A DNA stretch of 64,000 nt, taken from NCBI GenBank assembly GCA_016840465.1, contig JAEOSH010000001.1, positions 56,763-120,762 of the forward strand, read 5' to 3'. This stretch comes from Candidatus Baldrarchaeum yapensis (lineage in GTDB: Archaea > Asgardarchaeota > Baldrarchaeia > Baldrarchaeales > Baldrarchaeaceae). A program made the translations under genes and the position numbers. The notes below the pieces were generated by a model. The model had not been told where the DNA came from and did no database searches. It worked only from the letters and a program-made list of their open reading frames with translations. Positions 27,873 to 37,376 of the stretch are shown here, one piece after another. Within the stretch, counting starts at the first letter, position 1; each line of letters opens with the position of its first letter.

Positions 27873-29978
27873 TTGGTAGTGGCAACTTCAATACGTAGAA
27901 CTAAGGACACTATTTTGGGAAGAGACTGTACTACTCGCATCGTAACTCTAATGGTCGCAATCCTCGCTGTACTGCTTGTCGCTCAACTTATTTTCGGCAA
28001 TCTTTTAGGAACCTCCTTTCCGTGCGAATGTGTATGTGCTACCTCCACGGGCCAAATCGTTTATAGAGGAGATACTGTTCTTTTAACTGCACATTTAGAA
28101 GACGAGAACGGAAATCCTGTGCCTAATGCGACAATAGAATTTTTCGATGAAACAAATAACGTTTTTTTGGGATCTAACATCACGGATACCAATGGAGTTG
28201 CAATTTTTGAATGGAAAATCCCTCTTAATTATCCCCTCGGAGAGACTGTCATAAATGCTACATTTAGAGGAGATGTAAAGAGAAACCTAGCACCATCAGT
28301 GGAAAGGGTTGCCTTAGAGATCCATGGGCACCTGTCCCTATATGTTAAGACTTATGATACGACGGGGGACCCCTATGATAGGAACATTGCACCTGGAGAC
28401 AAAGTATATTTCATCATCAAGTTAGAGGACGAAAATGGCCTTCCCCTTAAAGGTTTTCTGGTAAATTTGCTCGATAACGAGGGAAACGTTATTTCATCAG
28501 GATTTTCTAATGACAGCGGGCTTGTTTGCTTAGATTCGGGCGTAATTACAAGCACCGGAGAATTTACTTTTCATATAAACGTTCCTTCTCAAAATTATTT
28601 CACAAATGCGTCTGTTATTGTTAAAATAAGGTCTGACAAGATAAGAACTAATATTCTGATAGAAGAACACGCTTTAACCACATATAGGGGAGACAACATT
28701 ACCATTTGTGGGATACTAGAAGACGAATACCGCAAGCCTCTCAGTAACATGCCTATATATTTGGAGGATCGATACGGTAATGACATTTGTTATTGCATGA
28801 CAGACTCCTCTGGAGCCTTCTGCTTTTGTGTAAACATACCTAGGCGTGCAAATATTGGACTCTATGTTTTTACAGTCACCTTTCCAGGAACTCAAAGATA
28901 TCGGTCCGCTTCGGCCAATGTTAGCATTAAGGTCAAGGGGCTTTCTAAAATGAACGTTAAAAACGCGTCATTTATCGTGCTTACAAATGATCTTACCACA
29001 ATTATCGTATCTTTGATGGATGAAAATGGATGCCCTATATCCTCTGCGAATGTGACCGCTTATAATTTAAATACCTCAGAAGTTCTCTCGTCAGGAATTA
29101 CTGATAGTTATGGTGTCACAACTCTTACTTTCGTATCACCCTCGAGCTGCGGGATTTATAATATTTCGGTGATGTTTTGTGGCAACGACTTCTACAATGG
29201 GACTAAGGAGTACGTCCAACTTCTCGTTTTGGAAAGAACGATGTTGCAAGTAGCGATAGACAATAATGCGACTTATTTCCTCCGCGGAGATCTTGTAACC
29301 TTTTCCGTGAAACTAATGGACTCGCAAGGAAGACCTCTGGCCAACGAGACGCTGGTTGTGATAACATCTGCAAGTACTACTGATATCATGTGTAACAAGA
29401 CCGATAATTATGGAATTGCGAGATTTAGATATAAAATTCCGGATAGTGCGTCAATGGGACAATTGATATTTAAAGTAGTATATGAAGGGAATATCGAGAG
29501 ACTTCTAGGCGGATCAGAGACCTATTTCCATGTAAATATCGTCGAAAAACTTCCGACAAATATATCTGTTGAAATAATGCCTCTAGATGATGGCGATATC
29601 CTCCTTAAGATTAGATTATACATTTTAGACGGGAGGCCCGTATCTAATGCTAATATTAGCATTTTTGCCGGGAATGCTTTCCTATATAACTTAACGACCA
29701 GCGACGATGGTTCGGCAGTTTTTACAATCAAAAAGGATGATTTAAACAAGTATACCCGAATTAGAATAATATTCTATGGTTCCGACATATTGAATGATTG
29801 CTCACTTGAAGTGGACTTAACTAATTTTACTCATAACATCAGCACAACGAAGTCTTCAGAGGGACTTTCAATAAACTATATAATTTACTATGCCAGACCA
29901 GTGATCATTTCAGCATGTTGCGTCGCTATAGTTTACACTTTGAAAAGGCTGAGAAGATCCGAGTTATTTAGAATATGA
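27873..29978 (+). CDS. Membrane-anchored surface protein with repeated Ig-like (Big-1/CNA-B-like) domains
   Basis: This 701-residue protein has an N-terminal signal or anchor helix (VTLMVAILAVLLVAQLIFG) and a C-terminal helix (PVIISACCVAIVYTL) followed by basic residues. Between them are about six domains of roughly 90-100 residues. Each has a strand like YRGDTVLLTAHLEDENGNPV, a turn like DTNGVAIFEWKIP and N-glycosylation-like NxS/T sites. Such domains occur in archaeal cell-surface adhesins. The start is a weak TTG at 27873. It is 10 nt upstream of a TadC-like gene, which suggests a joint role in surface assembly. Confidence 0.65.
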   Translation: MVVATSIRRTKDTILGRDCTTRIVTLMVAILAVLLVAQLIFGNLLGTSFPCECVCATSTGQIVYRGDTVLLTAHLEDENGNPVPNATIEFFDETNNVFLGSNITDTNGVAIFEWKIPLNYPLGETVINATFRGDVKRNLAPSVERVALEIHGHLSLYVKTYDTTGDPYDRNIAPGDKVYFIIKLEDENGLPLKGFLVNLLDNEGNVISSGFSNDSGLVCLDSGVITSTGEFTFHINVPSQNYFTNASVIVKIRSDKIRTNILIEEHALTTYRGDNITICGILEDEYRKPLSNMPIYLEDRYGNDICYCMTDSSGAFCFCVNIPRRANIGLYVFTVTFPGTQRYRSASANVSIKVKGLSKMNVKNASFIVLTNDLTTIIVSLMDENGCPISSANVTAYNLNTSEVLSSGITDSYGVTTLTFVSPSSCGIYNISVMFCGNDFYNGTKEYVQLLVLERTMLQVAIDNNATYFLRGDLVTFSVKLMDSQGRPLANETLVVITSASTTDIMCNKTDNYGIARFRYKIPDSASMGQLIFKVVYEGNIERLLGGSETYFHVNIVEKLPTNISVEIMPLDDGDILLKIRLYILDGRPVSNANISIFAGNAFLYNLTTSDDGSAVFTIKKDDLNKYTRIRIIFYGSDILNDCSLEVDLTNFTHNISTTKSSEGLSINYIIYYARPVIISACCVAIVYTLKRLRRSELFRI

Positions 29979-29988
29979 GGGGCTTTAA

Positions 29989-31479
29989 ATGCGAATTCTG
30001 AATTTTATAACTCAATATAAAACTCTTTTAAGGATTGGTGAGCGCTTTCTGTATAGCAGAGACAAAGCCCTTAAACATTACATAAAATTCTCGAAGGGAC
30101 TTGACATAGAGGTTTATGGATTTCTCTTATTTGCGGTGCTTATATTGTCATTCGGCATCACAACTGAATTGTTGCTCTTTTTGCTAAAACTGCAGATCCT
30201 TAATTGCATACTCGTGTCATTGCTTATCGCGGTGATTGCAATACACCTCTTAAGGGACATTTTCTTTAAAGAAGGCCATCACACTCGAGTGATAATGAAT
30301 GAATTGGCACCAGTGATCTACTTACGATATAGAATTGGACAGCGTCTAAACGAGGACATTATTGATATTTTAAGAGAGTTTGCACGATTTGAAGATCGCG
30401 CCATTAGAAAATATTTTGAGTCGATATTAAAGCAGGTGTTGCGAGGATCACTTCCCGAAAATGCTATAATTGATCATCTAAAATATTGCCCGTCGGAGGA
30501 TATGAAAAGAGTATTAACGTTGATAGTAAGCGAGAATCACAGAAGTTCCGTGGAGACTCTCGAAGTTGAGAAGATAATAGAGTTTTCTACATTCAAATTT
30601 GAGATCATGTATTTACTTAAGTCTTTAGAGTCAAGGTTGACGATTTTACTCGTTTGTTCTAGCTTTTTCCCCATCTTATTTTCTATTTGCCTTCTACTAT
30701 ATCCAGATTTGGTATTTCTCTTTTTGTCAATGTACTTTTTGGGTTTTTTTGGTCTTAAGTCCTTTCTGACTTATGAGAGCCCACTGCCAAGAGTTAACCC
30801 CTTAGAAGAGTTTCGCGAGTTTTCAAACGTCTATGACATGATAAATATTGTTTTGAACAACTTTGACGAGAGGTTATCTCCTGAGGCTTTAATTTGCAAA
30901 ATTTTATCTCAAAGGAAGAAAATGCTCAATTTTGGCGGTGATATTCTTCGGAAAATTCTACCTTATTACTGTTCACTTAATCCTGTTGAGGATAGAAAAT
31001 CTGCGATGTTGAACAGCAAGCAATATGCCGAAATGTACTTTCTTAACGTCGTGATTGAAATGCTAAGAAAAATAATTTTTGATCTCCCAGAAGGGGCAAT
31101 AGATCTTCTCTATAATCTCAGGTCTATTGTCTTTTATCATATGCAATTTAAACGCGATCTTGCAATTCTTTATAGCTCCTTAAAATTCAAGATAAAGGTG
31201 CTTACGTACAGTATGAGCACAGCAAACGCCTTCATTATTGCAATCTTATTATCCTTTGCCAAGTTTTCTCCTCCTCTTCTTATTAATACAAACGGTGCAA
31301 TCGCAGGTGGATTTTTACTCCTTCCAATCGCAGTACTTGTAACACTGATATCCACACTCATCTCTCTTATAATCCTTAAACATGAGAAGAAGACGAAAGT
31401 GATTATCACAACCCTTGTGTTATTTTTGTTGACATTTCTTGGAGCCCGAACCCTCTTATTGCATGCAAGTTTTCCATGA
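29989..31479 (+). CDS. TadC/FlaJ-like (T2SF) polytopic membrane protein
   Basis: This 496-residue protein has paired N-terminal membrane segments near residues 45-90, a cytoplasmic helical domain (VIYLRYRIGQRLNEDIIDILREFA) and a central membrane pair (about 215-250). A second helical domain follows, then several C-terminal membrane helices. The duplicated helical domain resembles the platform proteins of archaeal type IV pili and archaella. No GspE-type ATPase gene is adjacent, so the identification rests on topology and weak resemblance. It follows the Ig-like protein gene by 10 nt. Confidence 0.5.
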   Translation: MRILNFITQYKTLLRIGERFLYSRDKALKHYIKFSKGLDIEVYGFLLFAVLILSFGITTELLLFLLKLQILNCILVSLLIAVIAIHLLRDIFFKEGHHTRVIMNELAPVIYLRYRIGQRLNEDIIDILREFARFEDRAIRKYFESILKQVLRGSLPENAIIDHLKYCPSEDMKRVLTLIVSENHRSSVETLEVEKIIEFSTFKFEIMYLLKSLESRLTILLVCSSFFPILFSICLLLYPDLVFLFLSMYFLGFFGLKSFLTYESPLPRVNPLEEFREFSNVYDMINIVLNNFDERLSPEALICKILSQRKKMLNFGGDILRKILPYYCSLNPVEDRKSAMLNSKQYAEMYFLNVVIEMLRKIIFDLPEGAIDLLYNLRSIVFYHMQFKRDLAILYSSLKFKIKVLTYSMSTANAFIIAILLSFAKFSPPLLINTNGAIAGGFLLLPIAVLVTLISTLISLIILKHEKKTKVIITTLVLFLLTFLGARTLLLHASFP

Positions 31480-31521
31480 GGTCAAGACCACTTGATTGTT
31501 AATTATAATAGAACCACGTGG

Positions 31522-31643
31522 CGCCGGGGGCGGGATTCGAACCCGCGCGGCCTCAGGGGCCACGGGCTTTCCACCCGTGGCATAATTAGCAGGCGTAAGC
31601 CCCCTATCGGGATCCGCTCCCTACCAGGCTAGGAGACCCCGGC
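31522..31643 (-). tRNA. tRNA-Ser(GCT) with two introns
   Basis: The 122-nt precursor has acceptor GCCGGGG/CCCCGGC, discriminator G, T-arm GCGGG-TTCGAAT-CCCGC and a serine-type variable arm GGCC-5 nt-GGCC. Removing two introns gives an 85-nt class II tRNA with anticodon stem CGGGC/GCCCG and loop CT-GCT-AA. Intron 1 (31595-31613, 19 nt, between positions 29 and 30) has a full BHB. Its 3-bp outer helix pairs precursor nt 22-24 with 51-53, its central helix pairs 25-28 with 44-47, its bulges are GG^A and AC^G, and its inner helix is TCCC/GGGG. Intron 2 (31569-31586, 18 nt) is at 37/38 with a relaxed motif. It lies 14 nt downstream of the SRP RNA. Confidence 0.88.
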
Positions 31644-31657
31644 ACCATGTATCTAGT

Positions 31658-31980
31658 GCGGCTGCGGCCCCCTCGGGTGGATCCCTAGCCCCTCAACCGC
31701 TCTCTCCACCCGTGGACTCTGTCCCGCACCCCCATGAGCGCCGAACGTTCGGGGTTAGGTTGCTCCCTCCCGGGCCTGGCCAGGTTCCCCCGATAAAGGT
31801 CATCCGGCTCCCGCCTTCACGGGAGCGGTGACCACCGCCGGCCCCATGGGACGAGACTTCATCGACACGGATGGAGCGCGGCTGGGGGGCGTCGGGACCG
31901 CCCCTCGGGTTACTGGCCCCGCCATCAGCGGATTTGCGGTTACAGGGGACCGCTAGCCCCCCGGCCCTTCCCGCAGCCGC
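31658..31980 (-). ncRNA. Signal recognition particle 7S RNA
   Basis: This GC-rich RNA of about 323 nt is bounded by a 10-bp terminal helix (GCGGCTGCGG/CCGCAGCCGC). It carries the hallmark domain-IV SRP54-binding hairpin, recognisable from CCAGGCCCGGGAGGG and GAGCAACC, and the 5'-domain loop sequences TGTAACC and GCTGATGG. Both ends agree with the archaeal form with helix 1. The upstream AT-rich ATTATAAT stretch near 31983-31991 is a candidate TATA element. SRP54 is encoded at 61252. Confidence 0.95.
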
Positions 31981-32077
31981 AATATTATAATTGTAATGAA
32001 CGGCTTATTAGTATTTCGTTAGGCAGTAATTTGTATGGAAGTATCATGTGTTGGTGGTGTCGTTGTTCTGGCCGTTC

Positions 32078-33328
32078 TCACGCTAGGAGCGTGTTTTTAT
32101 GCCGCCAACCTTTAATTAGTGAGTTTAATTCCTCTAAAAACTTCCTTTTAAATTCAGGTGGTATGACGCCTGATGCCGCAACGGCGTGGCCGTCACCAAA
32201 TCCTCCGACTTTTCTGCAAGCTTCTGCTATTAGATAACTAAGTGGTGGTTTTTCTCCTCTTTCTATTCTTTCCTTGAGGTGGGGCGGGACTCTCGCTGAT
32301 ACTTTTAGATATTCCCTATTTAAGTTCCCAAATCCTGGAATTTCGGGTTTTAGCAGCATAAACCCAATGATATACTTATCCTTATGTATCCACCGTTTAT
32401 AACTCAAATAGGAACAGAAGGTTCCTATTACCTTCGTGCCCATGTTCTTAAAAACGTCATTTGAGTCAAAATATTGAACTTCACCGAAGATTCTTAGCCC
32501 TCCCGACTTCAACCTAGTGATAAGAAGTTCATTTGCTTTTTTCCTCTTCAACTCAAGTTCATTCGCCTTTTTCAAGATTTCCTGTGGAAAGTCCTCGATA
32601 CATGCTCTTATGCCCAATTCGGGCCCCCCCTGGTAGTATCCGACGGATCCGAGTACTGTCAATTTTTTTGATAACTCCGTGTGAGCATAAGACCTTCCCC
32701 TCATTTGTATTAAGTAACGTTCTGTTGTCTTATGTCCTGATACCTTAACACGACCTGTAGATACCGCATCATTAAGCGCCATTCTGTTCAGCCCACGCAT
32801 AACTCCAGGTATTTCGGCGCTACCGATTACTGCTAAGTGTGCACTTTCCAACATCTCCTTTACTAGGAATTTAGAAAAGAAATATGTGATCGTGGCCCCC
32901 GATACTTCTTTCTCTCCAGATATTCCCATAAGCTCCGGATCAAGGTTAAGAACCAAAGGATCCTCGTAATCCATTGTATCATGATGATCAAGAATTATCA
33001 CTAGATTCTTGCCTTCGTTATATTGTGATATCATACGAACATGAGGCGCGCCGATATCGAGATAAAATATCACTTTTCGCTTGTATTCCGCTTCTAACTT
33101 CCTTACGACCTCAGGGAAGAATTTCTCGAGACATATTTTTCTTTCAACGTGGAATCCCTGCTTCTCTAAACATGATAACAGGATGGCAGCAGATGCGAGA
33201 CCATCAGCATCATCATGAAACACCACTATGCATCCTTCATTACCTCTTTCACGTACCAACTCACACACTTGCGACAATTTCCTAAACAGTTTATCGTATC
33301 TTTCACGTGACACCTTCTGTGCATTCAT
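32078..33328 (-). CDS. DHH-family phosphoesterase (archaeal RecJ-like)
   Basis: This 416-residue protein has DHH-superfamily motifs HDDADG near residue 40 and LDHHDTMD near residue 115, with a C-terminal DHHA1-like domain ending in GGFGDGHAVAASG. Archaeal members act as RecJ-like nucleases or partners of the replisome. It lies 10 nt downstream of the DNA polymerase gene on the same strand, which supports a replication or repair role. Cyclic-dinucleotide or oligonucleotide hydrolysis cannot be excluded. Confidence 0.82.
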   Translation of the reverse strand: MNAQKVSRERYDKLFRKLSQVCELVRERGNEGCIVVFHDDADGLASAAILLSCLEKQGFHVERKICLEKFFPEVVRKLEAEYKRKVIFYLDIGAPHVRMISQYNEGKNLVIILDHHDTMDYEDPLVLNLDPELMGISGEKEVSGATITYFFSKFLVKEMLESAHLAVIGSAEIPGVMRGLNRMALNDAVSTGRVKVSGHKTTERYLIQMRGRSYAHTELSKKLTVLGSVGYYQGGPELGIRACIEDFPQEILKKANELELKRKKANELLITRLKSGGLRIFGEVQYFDSNDVFKNMGTKVIGTFCSYLSYKRWIHKDKYIIGFMLLKPEIPGFGNLNREYLKVSARVPPHLKERIERGEKPPLSYLIAEACRKVGGFGDGHAVAASGVIPPEFKRKFLEELNSLIKGWRHKNTLLA

Positions 33329-33338
33329 AAAATCACGC

Positions 33339-35717
33339 TCACTTCTTCATGAATTCAAACAATGAAACTTGCCTCTTTTTGGTCTTTAAACTCTTTTCGT
33401 CATACCCAAATGCCTTTAAGATCCTGAGAGCCGCTGGTATTATTTGCTTTTCCACGTAATAGTTTATGTCTATATCGTCGTATGTTGCCATGTTGTACGG
33501 CATTACCTTTTCCGCGAGTTTTTCTCCGCCCTTTACAACAACAAAACCTATTTTGCCTCCAACTTCTAAGAACCCCGTTGTTTCAAGTAGTTTCTTGGCG
33601 GCAACAACATGCGCTGCCTCCACTTTATACTCATCCAACTTTTTGCCCAGAGTCTTCCATATTATCAATTTCTCATAAGGTATCTCTCGTCGCTCAAGCT
33701 TACTTATAACATCCCGAACATACTCTGCCGCACGAACGGGTGAGTTCTCTTTCAGTATAATTTCGAGAACTTTCTCTTGCACCTCTCTTGCTATCTCACT
33801 CCAGTCCCCGCGCACAACCTCCAGACCCACCACATCGATCCTTCCATCCTCTAAGAGCCCAGCATAGCGTTTCTTCGCCTCCGTGAAGAAAATTCTTTTA
33901 TAAAGCTTCTCTGGTTTTATATCGAGTCCAAATAGTTGTTCAACTTTCTGCTCGAACAGTTCTGCTTTTTTAGAGTCCATCTTTATGAATACACTATCCG
34001 TATCTCCATAGATGACTTCTAATCCCAAATCCTTCGCTATCTTTATCGTCCGTCGAATTATTTCACGCCCCCAGGCTGTAGTAGCTTCTGCCACTGGCTT
34101 AATATACCATCGTGCACCAACCCATCCTGCATAGCCGTATGTTGCATTCGCTATTACCTTTATAGCAAGTTGTCTGCTGTTGAGAATACGGTACTCCGGG
34201 CTTTCCGGATCCAAACTCTTCATTTCTTCTCTTATTGCCTTTCGTGCTTCTAAAAGCTTCTTTAATGCTTTCTTATATAATCCGGGAGGATGCTTCCTAA
34301 ACCTGTGGCCCACCTCTGGTGCAACGAAGTACTCCTCGCCTTCCTTCACTTCCTCAGGGGGAACATACGTATCGGGGGATACGTTATAGTTTATCATGAT
34401 ATTAGGATATAACGCGCTAAAGTCGTAAACGATCACGTTTTCGTGAATCCCCATCTTCGGCTTTAAAACCAAACCGCCTTTGTATGGGACATGCTTTCTC
34501 TCAACTCTATTGGGAGCGAGTTCACCATCAAGATACGCATGACGCATCAAGTGCCACTCAACTCTAAATCCCACAGAGGCCGAGAGCACTTGGTCGGGTG
34601 GGAGTCCAACGATTGATGACAATTGCATGACAAAAGACAATATCTCTTCCGCTATTCCAAGTGTGCTAACGGCATCAGCCATCGCATATTCCAGAAGCGT
34701 CTTTCGCTTCTCCCGGTCATCCCAGTATTTTGAAATTTCAAGTTTGTTTATTATAACGCGTTCACTTTTCTTCATTACTCCCAAATACTCTGCAACGTTC
34801 TCGAGAGTTTTCACTTTGACCTCATACAACTCCTCAGCATAGTCAAGTAAATCTATATTTGCTCTACCGGTCACAGATATATGCCCATAGGTGGAGGTAT
34901 GCGGCTCGGAGAAATTTCTTCCAACGGAGAGCTTTATTCCTAAAGTCTTGCATCTCTCCATCAAATACGGCCAGTCAAATCTGTTAGAATTGTAACCAAC
35001 TATTATATCCGGGTCAAACTCTTGGACATAAGATATGAACTCTTTAAGCATATCCTTATCGTTATGGTCATCCGCTAAAAATTGCCTTTTATCTCCGGTG
35101 TTTGTGACAACGGAAATTATTATAACAGGGTCTTTCTCGGGATTTGGGGCACCTCTCGGGTTATAACACTCTATATCAAATGCCATTACCTTTAAATCCG
35201 GTATTTTTGTGTCTTCCACAGGTTTCGGTGGTCTCAAGGCTTCATATACTTTGTCAACTTTGATATTTCCCGAGTTTTCTCTCTCAATAGCCTCCACTTC
35301 ATGCCATCCACAAGGGGTCAGCTGGTGATCTATCAAATAGCGCATTGAATATCTTATATCTGCCTCTAAAAAGTCCTCCACTCCAGCAATTTTTAGTACG
35401 TCCTCTCTATACTCAGGTACGCTTCTGGGGTTCCTACATACGACTCTTAGGACAGTAATTTCCCTTCCGAAGTATTTTCTTTTCACAACATCAACTTTTA
35501 GAATAGGACTACCGAGTTTTGACAGGTTTTTGAGTTTCAAAAACACATCTTCTGGATTTGCGTCCTCAGATAATTTGACATAAAAGTAGGGTCTGAACAT
35601 CTCATCCAGTATTAGTACTCTCCTCCCCGACTCGTCTATTCCCCATAACTCAAGTCTAGGAACATTATTTGAAATAAGCGTATATCCGATATCGAGCAGC
35701 CAGAACCTCACTTTCAT
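33339..35717 (-). CDS. polB: Family B DNA polymerase
   Basis: This replicative or repair polymerase of about 792 residues has exonuclease motifs FDIECY (Exo I), YNSNRFDWPYL (Exo II) and YAMADAVSTLG (Exo III). Its polymerase motifs are DFSALYPNI (A), KVIANATYGYAG (B) and YGDTDS (C). The length is normal and no intein is present. ATG 35717 has GGTGAT upstream. The gene order GNAT-polB-DHH on the minus strand suggests one transcript. Confidence 0.95.
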   Translation of the reverse strand: MKVRFWLLDIGYTLISNNVPRLELWGIDESGRRVLILDEMFRPYFYVKLSEDANPEDVFLKLKNLSKLGSPILKVDVVKRKYFGREITVLRVVCRNPRSVPEYREDVLKIAGVEDFLEADIRYSMRYLIDHQLTPCGWHEVEAIERENSGNIKVDKVYEALRPPKPVEDTKIPDLKVMAFDIECYNPRGAPNPEKDPVIIISVVTNTGDKRQFLADDHNDKDMLKEFISYVQEFDPDIIVGYNSNRFDWPYLMERCKTLGIKLSVGRNFSEPHTSTYGHISVTGRANIDLLDYAEELYEVKVKTLENVAEYLGVMKKSERVIINKLEISKYWDDREKRKTLLEYAMADAVSTLGIAEEILSFVMQLSSIVGLPPDQVLSASVGFRVEWHLMRHAYLDGELAPNRVERKHVPYKGGLVLKPKMGIHENVIVYDFSALYPNIMINYNVSPDTYVPPEEVKEGEEYFVAPEVGHRFRKHPPGLYKKALKKLLEARKAIREEMKSLDPESPEYRILNSRQLAIKVIANATYGYAGWVGARWYIKPVAEATTAWGREIIRRTIKIAKDLGLEVIYGDTDSVFIKMDSKKAELFEQKVEQLFGLDIKPEKLYKRIFFTEAKKRYAGLLEDGRIDVVGLEVVRGDWSEIAREVQEKVLEIILKENSPVRAAEYVRDVISKLERREIPYEKLIIWKTLGKKLDEYKVEAAHVVAAKKLLETTGFLEVGGKIGFVVVKGGEKLAEKVMPYNMATYDDIDINYYVEKQIIPAALRILKAFGYDEKSLKTKKRQVSLFEFMKK

Positions 35718-35725
35718 TTCCGAAA

Positions 35726-36244
35726 TCACCTTTCTTGCAGTGTCATTATTTTCTTTGATTTGTTATACCTTAAAAGTGTCGTTGTGTCTCCTAGATCAAG
35801 TACCATGAGAAATGCGTCCAGCCCATCCCCGTAATAATTCCTTAGTCTCCTTGAGACTCTGAAACCACTACTCTTGTAGAGATAGATAGCAATATCATTA
35901 TCAACTGCAACTTCCAACAATGCTCTCGATAACCTTAACTCAGAAAACTTTTCCAGTATACTTAAGAGCAGTTTCCTTCCAATACCTAGGCCCCTGAAAT
36001 TGGGATGTACAGCTATAGATACGATATGACCAACGGATCCCTTAATGAGTCCGGCAACGTACCCCACAATTTTTCTCTCGATCTCAGCAACTAAAACTAT
36101 AGAATTTTTGCTCGCAATAATCCATCTAAGCGTATCAAGAGAGTAGGGCCTATCAAATGACGACTTTTCTACTAAATATATTTTAAACAGATCATCTAAA
36201 TTCGCATTACGTATCGAGACGTGAATCCTTAATTTATTACTCAT
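35726..36244 (-). CDS. GNAT-family N-acetyltransferase (RimI-like)
   Basis: This GNAT protein of about 172 residues has the N-terminal RNANLDDLFKIYLVEKSSF segment, the acetyl-CoA motif VHPNFRGLGIGRKLL, and ALLEVAVDNDIAIYLYKSSGF, typical of RimI/Ard1-type protein N-terminal acetyltransferases. Its start overlaps the end of the pelota gene by 8 nt and it stops next to the polB start, so it belongs to the pelA-GNAT-polB-DHH run. Confidence 0.87.
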   Translation of the reverse strand: MSNKLRIHVSIRNANLDDLFKIYLVEKSSFDRPYSLDTLRWIIASKNSIVLVAEIERKIVGYVAGLIKGSVGHIVSIAVHPNFRGLGIGRKLLLSILEKFSELRLSRALLEVAVDNDIAIYLYKSSGFRVSRRLRNYYGDGLDAFLMVLDLGDTTTLLRYNKSKKIMTLQER

Positions 36245-37376
36245 TTTCAACATTTTCCTCGTTCTCTCTTCTTATAAGCGGTACAGGATACCTTAATAAT
36301 GCAATAACATCGCCAAAACTCTTTAACTGCCTAGCAACAGGACTTTTCTCCGAGCATATGATAATATTTCCTTTACTAGTTTCTACATTCCTCAAAAGTT
36401 CATCTATTTTTTGCCTGTTTTCCGTTCCGAGCGCTCTTATTAAATTTTCGGAGATTAGGAGTTCTTGAATCGCACCAATTTTTGCACATTCGGAAACTTC
36501 ATCGATTCCATAGGCAATATTTTGCTCATTCTTCGCAATTCTTCTAAGGAACTCTTCCATAATCTTTGATTCCTGAAGTATGTGCATATCTGATAGTATC
36601 TTTGAAATTACCCCTCTCTTTATGGCCTCATAGAGCGCGCTTTCACTGGCACTGCTCGTGGTGTCAGTTATTATTCCCTTCGTTTGAATATTTCCTTTTT
36701 TCTCGATATACTCCTTCAAACGGTCTTTTACAAAGCCCGGACCGACTATTACTAACGGTAGATCCTTATGACCAATCCTTTCCACAACTTCCTTTAGAAC
36801 TTCGGTTATCCTCTCAAAGAACTTTCTCAACTCGTACTCATATCCCTCAACATCATAGCTTTTTCCACTAACATTACTTGACAATGTGTGCGTAACTGTA
36901 ACCCCACGATCACTGATCACTCCTATTGTCGCTTCAGATTCATCTACCGCAACTATTACTACTTGGGGACGCTGTACTGCCCTCACCGCTTCATTTAACC
37001 TTCTCAGCATATACTCGGGCCACTCGTCCTTAACAATTTTTAGAGTCGTTCCCGGTTCGACATTAATCGTGTGATATGCACCCATCGGAACCAAATCTTC
37101 CGGTCCTTCTACTATTTTTCCCTTTATTCTCAATCTCGTAGAGTACTCGTGAAACTTGACATCCTCCACCTTTATACCTAAATATACCACGACTCGTTCG
37201 CCACGTTTTCGCCTGATAGAGTTACGTCGGGAAATGCTTCTTACAGTCTTCGCAAAAACCAGGTCACCCGGCATTATAATGTTAAATAAATGCCAGAGAT
37301 CATCGAATGATTCGGGAACTACTACGATTTCTCCATGTTTCAAGTTTGCTTCCAATATCTTCAAGGGTTCACTCAC
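36237..37376 (-). CDS. pelA: mRNA surveillance protein Pelota
   Basis: This 379-residue protein has the three Pelota domains. The first is the Sm-like N domain (PESFDDLWHLFNIIMPGDLV). The central eRF1-2-like domain (VAVDESEATIGVISDRG) lacks the GGQ motif of release factors. The C domain includes YGIDEV and SEKSPVARQL. Pelota with aABCE1 rescues stalled ribosomes. It is 1 nt from the radical SAM gene on the same strand. Confidence 0.93.
   Translation of the reverse strand: MSEPLKILEANLKHGEIVVVPESFDDLWHLFNIIMPGDLVFAKTVRSISRRNSIRRKRGERVVVYLGIKVEDVKFHEYSTRLRIKGKIVEGPEDLVPMGAYHTINVEPGTTLKIVKDEWPEYMLRRLNEAVRAVQRPQVVIVAVDESEATIGVISDRGVTVTHTLSSNVSGKSYDVEGYEYELRKFFERITEVLKEVVERIGHKDLPLVIVGPGFVKDRLKEYIEKKGNIQTKGIITDTTSSASESALYEAIKRGVISKILSDMHILQESKIMEEFLRRIAKNEQNIAYGIDEVSECAKIGAIQELLISENLIRALGTENRQKIDELLRNVETSKGNIIICSEKSPVARQLKSFGDVIALLRYPVPLIRRENEENVENE

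Noticed and set aside
31522-31643. tRNA-Ser(GGA) using the hairpin with loop TGGAAAG
   Set aside because: A GGA reading is possible from the 3' hairpin, but it needs introns without BHB motifs. The GCT reading uses a perfect BHB for intron 1 and a standard 37/38 site for intron 2.
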